From assembly GCA_025084515.1 (NCBI GenBank), contig JAJAGP010001962.1, positions 81,083-145,082 of the forward strand: 64,000 nucleotides of DNA. The letters are read 5' to 3'. A program made the position numbers and the translations under genes. Source of the DNA: Ancistrus triradiatus (Eukaryota > Chordata > Actinopteri > Siluriformes > Loricariidae). Shown piece by piece: positions 57,431-64,000 of the stretch (its first letter is position 1; the number at the start of each line of letters is the position of its first letter). The notes beneath the pieces were generated by a model, which searched no databases, had not been told where the DNA came from, and saw nothing but the letters and a program-made list of their open reading frames with translations.

Positions 57431-57939
57431 GCTTTTACCATTGTTTTCCTTGTCACTTTTTTCAACTGGTGAACCTCAACACGAAGTCCCGTCCGGCTTT
57501 ACGTGTACATGTGCACTTCCCATGAGTGCAGTCCCTACCCCACTGGGAGCACCCGAAGATAGGGGGTTCTTGAGTGTTCTTAATGCACCTGCTATTACTG
57601 GCCCTACTCTTGACTTCTATTCTCAGCGTTTCACCTCCTGTTGCTCTTGATTTCCATGCTCTTGTACTCGCTGAGCTCTTCGCTCTCTTAAGGTGAGATG
57701 TTTGTGTCATTTGGACTGGCTGTATTGATTTGTGTACTCCACTGTCAGGTTGGTTTGCTTGCGTTGTTGGTGTCTGTGGGCAGGTTCTGCCATTAATGCC
57801 GAGTTTCCCTTCGGATAAACCCATGTCTGTGGATCCATCAGGCGTGGAGCTAATGTTTTTCAGCCTTGTTGCATGCGAACACTTGCCGTCAGTAGTCACT
57901 TCTGGTTTTTGTTGAAGCAAGGTACGGGACTATTAAGCA

Positions 57940-58720
57940 GAACAAAGGGTTCAGTTGGGGGTTTGAGCAAAGCTTTTATTGTGCCTTGTAAGGCTGTGTT
58001 GGTTGTAAATTGCTCTGGAGAGGGAATTTTCTAAATGGCGTTAATTAAATTACCATAAAATATTCGGGACTGTGCTGGCTCTGAGGTTACGGTTCTGAAC
58101 TGCTGATGACTGAGCAAGGCTTCCCTACGCTCTTTGGATTGTACCTTGCAATACTATAAGGTATCGGGCAGCAGCTCAGTCTGGCATGTCTAACTTTGGG
58201 AACTCAATTTCCCAGAGTCCTTGGGGTTAATTATCCCCCAAACTCTTCCACCTGTTGGGCAAGGAGGACAGACAGTGACACTGGGTGTTGCTGCACCTTT
58301 GCAGAGGAGTGTGCCGGTACGGTATAACAGAAAAGAATCCAAGAGATGTTGGAAAAATGAAATGGTAAACTCGGGAAATAAGTTGATTGTGTGGAAGAAA
58401 GCTGAAAGTTTTGAAAATTATGAAAGTATCTTGGTGTGTGCTTTGCTCCATCCGTCAATCCAGTGTCAGGCTACATACAGAGGTACTTAATATTGTTTCT
58501 CCTGACTGCTCTAAAGTCTGCTTAGCAGTTGAGTCCAAACCGGGGTGACCCTTTAAATACTGCATCAGTTGTAGGTCAGTCGGGATTAGGGCTTCTTCTA
58601 AAACTGTAAATTGAAATGCTTTCAAATATTTGGAACTATGCCAGCTCCGAGGTTAGTCCCAGCACCACCGGGAGCTGTTTGTCCTTTGAGCAAGACCCTT
58701 AAGTAAAGCAAAGTGCTTCA
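57940..58720. other. cluster of decayed SINE-like tails
   Basis: GTAAATTGCTCTGGAGAGGG (about 58005), GTTGTAGGTCAGTCGGGATT (about 58568) and CCTTTGAGCAAGACCCTTAA (about 58682) are worn versions of SINE tail and middle words. No intact copy. Confidence 0.35.
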
Positions 58721-58909
58721 AGTACTGTATAAATGCATTGATCAGGCCTTCTGTTTCCAAAATATGTGTAATATGTGCTCTGGTCTGATCGTATATATCA
58801 CCAGTCTAGCGATTTTGTACATAGTTTCTCCACTGTTCACCCTCTCCCCACATGTGTCTGCATATTCTCCAGAGCTCATGTGCACAATAAAAGAATGCTT
58901 TTATTTTTG

Positions 58910-58915
<6 letters not shown>

Positions 58916-58951
<36 letters not shown>
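58916..58951. repeat. (TC)n microsatellite
   Basis: About 17 CT units. Confidence 0.95.
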
Positions 58952-58956
<5 letters not shown>

Positions 58957-59409
58957 CAGCAGAGTCTCTGCTCAGTCAAACCCATAATTGACCTGGATCT
59001 GCTTCCTAAAAGCCTTATTAAATCTCTGAGTGTTTGTGCTGTGTTCATTTACAACTGAACAATAACTCATAGCATTAAAAGACACTGACTGCAGCTGCAG
59101 CAATAGTGCGTGTGTGTGTATTTATGTGTGTCTGAGCATGTTGTCGAATATGTGGAAGGTTGCAGCTCTGAACGAAGCTCACACCGCTGTAGTACTAGCA
59201 AGGTTTAGCAGTTATGTGTTGTGGTTCCAAATATGAAGCAAACAAAATGTTGTTACGCTATTTACTATCGCAGTCGTGATGAATACTTGTATGTAAATAC
59301 ACAGCGATGAATATGACGTGATGATGAATACATAACACACGTTCAGAAGTACTTTATTTGGTACAAAACCTTGTTTCTACACTCATCGTTTATTTATTTA
59401 CCATATAGA

Positions 59410-59690
59410 AGCACTTTGTAACAAAATTCGAGAGGGAAGACTGAGATGGTTTGGACATGTGCAGAGGAGGGATAGTGGATATATTGGTAGGAGGATGTTG
59501 GAGATGGAGCTGCCAGGCAAGAGACGGAGAGGAAGACCAAAGAGGAGTTATGTGGTTGTGGTGAATGAAGATATGCAGGGAGTTGGGGTGACAGTAGAGG
59601 ACGTGGAGGACAGGGTGAGGTGGAAACGTTTAACTCGCTGTGGTGACCCCTGGTAAAGGGAGAAGTCGAAAGAAGAAGAAGAAGCACTTT
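59410..59690 (+). mobile_element. 3' end of a non-LTR retrotransposon (LINE)
   Basis: A frame from before 59459 to 59656 reads RWFGHVQRRDSGYIGRRMLE, then PGKRRRGRPKRS and VEDRVRWKRLTRCGDPW. RWFGHV..R and a GRPK stretch followed by WR..CGDP are typical of the C-terminus after the reverse transcriptase in several LINE clades. It ends with (GAA)n at 59669-59685. The 5' part is absent (5' truncation). The clade is not decided. Confidence 0.72.
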
Positions 59691-61254
59691 GTAGTTCTAT
59701 AATTGCAGTCTGTAGTCCTTCTGATTCTCTACGTATTTGTTCGTGCCCTTTAGTTCGCTCTAAACAGTCAGGACCAGCACTGATCCGGTCCTGTTTGGGT
59801 GGTGCTGCTGGACAGCAGTGCTGCTGGAGTTAATCCACCAAAAATATCCATCCACAAGCATCCTGATGAGAATTAGTCGATGTCAGTGAATGATTTCCGT
59901 CTTTAATACTCAACGGGCTTGATTTTTTTGGTCTTTAAGTAGTTGTTAAAGCTTTTTTCAGTTTGTTTCACCACAATATCCTGCTGCAGTGTGAATCCAT
60001 GTCCATAAAGAGCCAAACAAGCAGCGCTCCCAGACTTTCCATCCCTACTGTATGTATTTTGTAGCGTATGTTGTGTCTTGTGTATTGTTTTGAAATGTTT
60101 TCCTCTTCCAAAACTTTGCATTTAAGGCTAAATGCTGTGGAAAATGTTCATCAGTAACCCAGTCTTACATTGCAAGCACGTAGCTGTACAAACCTAAAAT
60201 CATAACATTTTTTAAAACAAGTGTTTGTGATAGAAACCAACAGAAACCTTATAACCCCTATAAATAAGAGACGGTTCTGATCTGATCCTGTATCCTATAC
60301 TTCACTCAGTCATCGGATATCGGATAGCAGATCCACTTAATCGATCCGTGTTCCGTTCCACATCTTATCATGAGCAAATATTATTAGCTGTTGCTTTAAC
60401 TAACCGGAGATTTTTTAGTCTGGAAATGCAGAAAAAGCAAGGCAGCATGTCTAGTGTTAAAGACAATACCAGCAATATTAATGATAATATTAAAGTACAA
60501 AAAAACCCTCCTGTATTGGAACCTTCTAAATCTGAATATGTCCCTTCTGAATATCTACATTCTGAATACCAATCCAGTAGGACAATCCATATGTGGAGCT
60601 TATAGCCTCCTCGTTTGGAGAGCAAGCGCTCGGTTACAACCAAGAGAGATGGGATACATGGCCTGGTTTTATACGGCACTGCTTCTTTTTTACAACTACA
60701 AAAATTGCTGCTGCTCAGAATTGACCCTGATGTTATTAAAGCCGTGCGTCTTTACTTAGATGGATGTGCGCTCTGTACTCGGGGCGACATGACTGAGCAC
60801 AGAGACAAACAACACAGACGTGGCATGCCAAGAGCACAGAGACAAACAACACAGGTAAATGGAATTTCATACAGACAGGGAATAGAACCATAAATCCACC
60901 AGCCTTGTGACTAACAAGCTCTGGAACAGCTTTGTGATTCGCAGTACAGACTCTGGCCTGTAGGGGACACTGCAGTATCTCTGCTACGGAGTGAAGCGAG
61001 AATAGAGAGGGAGAGAGACATTTGGGCAGGATAAATAAATAAATATGAATGGCCCCTGCGCTCCCATTTGAACATCAAAGTAATCAAGGAAAACAAGGTT
61101 TTATAATGGGATGGATGTAATTAGAATATTACAGCTCAGTTCAATTGATCTTCTAGCCAAGGGGCCAGTCAGTCCTAACACACTACCTCTCTCCCGCTCT
61201 CTAGCAAGCTTTGAACGTGTAAAAAAATCTATAAAACATCTATATAAATACACA

Positions 61255-62290
61255 CAGACACTACATGGCCAAAAATATGTGGACATCCTTTCTAAATAGT
61301 GGCTAAAACAGGCCTCTACTCTGTGTAAACAAAAAGCCACAGAATGGGACAACCAAGGATCCTTGACCTTTGTGGTTATGAGTTTGGCAACTAACCAGGA
61401 GGGTTATCATAAAATAAATAATAATACATTTTACTTCATAAGCGCCTTTGTGCATTGTACGCAAGGACACTGTACAATAAATATAGAGAGCAAAATGACA
61501 TAAATAGCATAAGAATCACAGTTCTGGTGCATTTCTGTGGTTATTACTTTCACTCTTAATACTATTGTTGTTGTTATTAGTAAGTTGTGTGTTCAATTAC
61601 ACACCTCCCACTGTAAGGTCAGCTCAAACGAGTGTTGCTCTGGACAAGAAATGTAAACAGCTACTGTTAGAAATATTCACTAGAGTGGTCTAAAACACAC
61701 CGTCAATGGACCCTGGAGCTGAGGAGAACATTCTGGAGGACACACAGGAGGACAGTCTGAATGTAAGCTAGATGAAGGTGAACATGGGGCCAACTGTAAA
61801 GTTTAGTCGATAGTATAAAGGTCCAGGAGTGTTTTTCATGGTTTAAGTTGGGCTTATTAGTGGCAGTAAAGAGAAATCTTAATACTACAGCATACAATGT
61901 CACTCCAGAGACTGTTTGTGCAGCTTTATTAAAGTTTGAGCAGTGCTGTTGTTTAAGTATGCACCCGAGGAAGACTTGCCCATTGTTTTCCATGGGATGT
62001 TCCACATTGAGCATATGGATCTCTGTAAGAGCAATAACCCCATGCACTCCTTGCAAACAGGGAAAGAGAGGGAATGTTGCAAAGAATGACCTTTCTCCCA
62101 CAGTCCTAACCCTTTACAGCTGCTTCAGGACGAGTTGGACCAAAGAGTAATGGCAATCTGATGCAAAGATCTCCACAAAGCAAAAAGGGGCACTTTGGAA
62201 GAGTCTAAAATGTATCTTTTACTTGGTCTCCTCAAGACATTAAAGCCAGCACATCCAAACTTTTGACTGATACTATGTATAAACGATACA
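61255..62290. mobile_element. possible decayed Tc1/mariner-like element between MITE-type ends
   Basis: CTACATGGCCAAAAATATGT at about 61260 and ACATCCAAACTTTTGACTGA at about 62249 look like the two ends of the GGCCAAAAGTATGTGGAC type family. The interior has no clear frame. An unrelated coincidence is possible. Confidence 0.35.
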
Positions 62291-62789
62291 GAGAGAGAGA
62301 AGGCATTGTAAAGCTTTTGACTACTCCACTAAAATACCTCTCTCATTTCTTTGTTCTTTACATTTTTTCCTCTGTCTCTTAGCTTTCTGAGTCACTCCTT
62401 ATTTTCTTTCTCTCTCTCTCTGACTCATTTGTTCTTGTCTGCTTCTGATGTATCTCTCGTCATATCTGCCTCTCTCTTTCTTGGATGCTTCATTTTTTGA
62501 GAGATGGTTTACTTTGTGTCCCACCAAATGGTCCGTCTAATAATTCCAGTATGTTTATGTAGCTCTCATTTCAGACAGGAGAGTAATATATCGATAGAAA
62601 TGCCTAGTGCAATAATGACACACAAAACCCAATGGACAAGATTTAATGTAGATTTTAAATACGCAGGGAACAAATGGGGTGCTTAGTGCTTTAAAATCCA
62701 GGCGTCCACAGAGGCCTCTGTGGAGTTTGCACGTTCTCCCCACATCTTTCCAGCTCCCACATTCTAAATATGTGCATTAGACTTTTGTA

Positions 62790-62968
62790 TTTACATTATT
62801 TAGCAGACACTTTTATCCAGAGCAACTGATGCAGTCTTACAGGGAACAATCCAAGAAATAGAGGGTTAAGGGTCCGACAGTGGCAGCTTGGCTGTGCTCA
62901 GACTTGAACCCTGGACCTTTGGGTCGGTAGTCCAGTACCTTATGACCTTACCACTGCACCAACACTAT
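62790..62968 (-). mobile_element. tRNA-derived SINE, decayed copy 6
   Basis: ATTATTTAGCAGACACTTTT, ATCCAAGAAATAGAGGGTTA, GACTTGAACCCTGGACCTTT and GTAGTCCAGTACCTTATGAC follow the family order on the minus strand. Confidence 0.65.
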
Positions 62969-63004
62969 CCTCAGAGTCCATTAGGAAAATATCTAAAGTG
63001 CCAA

Positions 63005-63357
63005 GTGAAGTCAAGTTTCTTATATTTCTTTTAATATTTCTGTAGCACTTTTTACAATAGAGCATTGTCTCAAAGCAGCTTTACAACTGTGCAAGCCTAG
63101 AGCGACAGTGGCCAGGTGGAAGTGGCCTCATCTTGATCTAATGAGATGGAAACACTGAGAGGGCCAACACTCAGAAAAGGACCCAACCTCCATGAGTAGT
63201 CCCAGTACACAATATGTGCCCTGCCCTGGATTAGAGCAATGTCTAGAATTGAGACCTGCCTCACCCCCTGTGGTGCCGGTTAGGCCCCAGCTCGCCATGA
63301 CCCTGAACTGGATTAAGCAATTGAATGAATGAATGAATGTATGAATAAATAAATGAG
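63005..63357. repeat. two dispersed fish repeats side by side, ending (GAAT)n
   Basis: 63005-63200 belongs to the GAGCGACAGTGGCCAGG family seen in chd9 introns. 63215-63357 contains CAGCTCGCCATGACCCTGAA and ACTGGATTAAGCAATTGAAT and ends in GAAT repeats, a widely spread teleost repeat. Confidence 0.6.
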
Positions 63358-63784
63358 GCACTGCAGCTATATAATGGGCTATGTAATGTAATATAGATTA
63401 GCATATTGATTATAAGTGTGTGTGTGTTAGGGGGTACGATTGTTCTGGTGTCACTCCTGCCCCCATTTTTCAGTGTGCTCTGAGACCTCATTACTTCACA
63501 GATGTAGTGTGCTAATGATTTCTGCCCATAACACCAAGGTCATCTAGTCTTACAAACAGCTTCATTACAGCAGCCGCACCATTTGTCAGGCAAATACATG
63601 AACCTGATCTGTTCCAAGCTTTACGTGGTGGACGTTCATACTTAGTAACTCCAGTCCAGCCCTCAGTCCGTCTGCTCAAACGTTCATCTAAACTGGCTTA
63701 CATGAACACGAAGAACAGACACTCTGCCACAGATAACACAGGTCCTTCAAAGTAGTTGGGGTTGTACTGTGAACAGCAGCTGGA

Positions 63785-64000
63785 GGAACAAGGATAATAG
63801 ACTAAGACTTGTGGTATTGGAGACTGAGTCAAGACCAAGACTTTTAATATTTGAGATTGAGTCAAGACTAAGACTTGTGGTATTTGAGACTGAGTCAAGA
63901 CCAAGACTTTTAGTATTTGAGACTGAGTCAAGACCAAGACTTTTAGTATTTGAGACTGAGTCAAGACCAAGACTTTTAGTATTTGAGACTGAGTCAAGAC
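63785..64000. repeat. 33-bp tandem array running off the window
   Basis: At least six units of AGACTGAGTCAAGACCAAGA plus CTTTTAGTATTTG (33 bases). Later units are nearly identical, earlier ones diverged. Because 33 is a multiple of three, the minus strand shows an 11-residue repeat (LTQSQILKVLV) in an open frame; I regard that as non-coding. Confidence 0.92.

Noticed and set aside
60348..60605. 85-codon plus-strand frame with YVPSEYLHSEYQ repeat
   Set aside because: Low complexity, no recognisable family, surrounding DNA repeat-like.

Overview
The window is vertebrate nuclear DNA, almost certainly from a teleost fish. The evidence is a vertebrate-type split gene with small GT-AG exons, dense (GT)n/(CA)n microsatellites, tRNA-derived SINEs with a DANA/V-SINE-like tail, Tc1-like transposons, hAT MITEs and a dispersed repeat that is common in otophysan fishes. 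An otophysan (catfish, characin or carp-like fish) is my best guess; this rests on repeat content only and is tentative.

Positions 4507-27947 (+ strand) hold the 3' four-fifths of one large gene, which I read as chd9 (chromodomain helicase DNA-binding protein 9, CHD subfamily III). I could place 37 consecutive exons with compatible splice phases. They join into 7,179 nt (2,392 codons plus stop). The usual length of CHD9 is about 2,900 residues, so roughly 500 N-terminal residues lie upstream of base 1. Domain order is: serine tract and basic linker, two chromodomains, SNF2 ATPase (GKT and DEAH motifs intact), SANT/SLIDE, a second SANT-like segment, a long serine tract, an AT-hook-like patch, two BRK domains and an acidic/serine C-terminus. 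The introns carry microsatellites, a complete hAT MITE with an 8-bp target duplication, small GTTGCCAG MITEs and SINEs. The 3' UTR follows from 27948.

Between about 30.7 and 33.8 kb is a small region that may hold one or two short genes. The better supported one (32878-33730) encodes a 51- or 61-residue protein starting MGCSSSK, an N-myristoylation/palmitoylation type N-terminus, with a terminal exon and an AATAAA signal. A second possible terminal exon with its own AATAAA sits at 31234-31319.

From 33.8 kb to the end I find no convincing protein-coding gene. This gene-poor part contains two large 32-bp minisatellite arrays (35425-36365 and 37285-38022) resembling the terminal repeat of a Tc1/mariner-like MITE, two decayed Tc1 elements (44671-46282 and 51963-53528), MITEs, SINEs, a LINE 3' end (about 59410-59690), a repeat pair and a 33-bp tandem array running off the window end. 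Between these are low-repeat stretches, rich in TAATTA/ATTA-type words, that look like candidate conserved regulatory DNA. That is an inference only.
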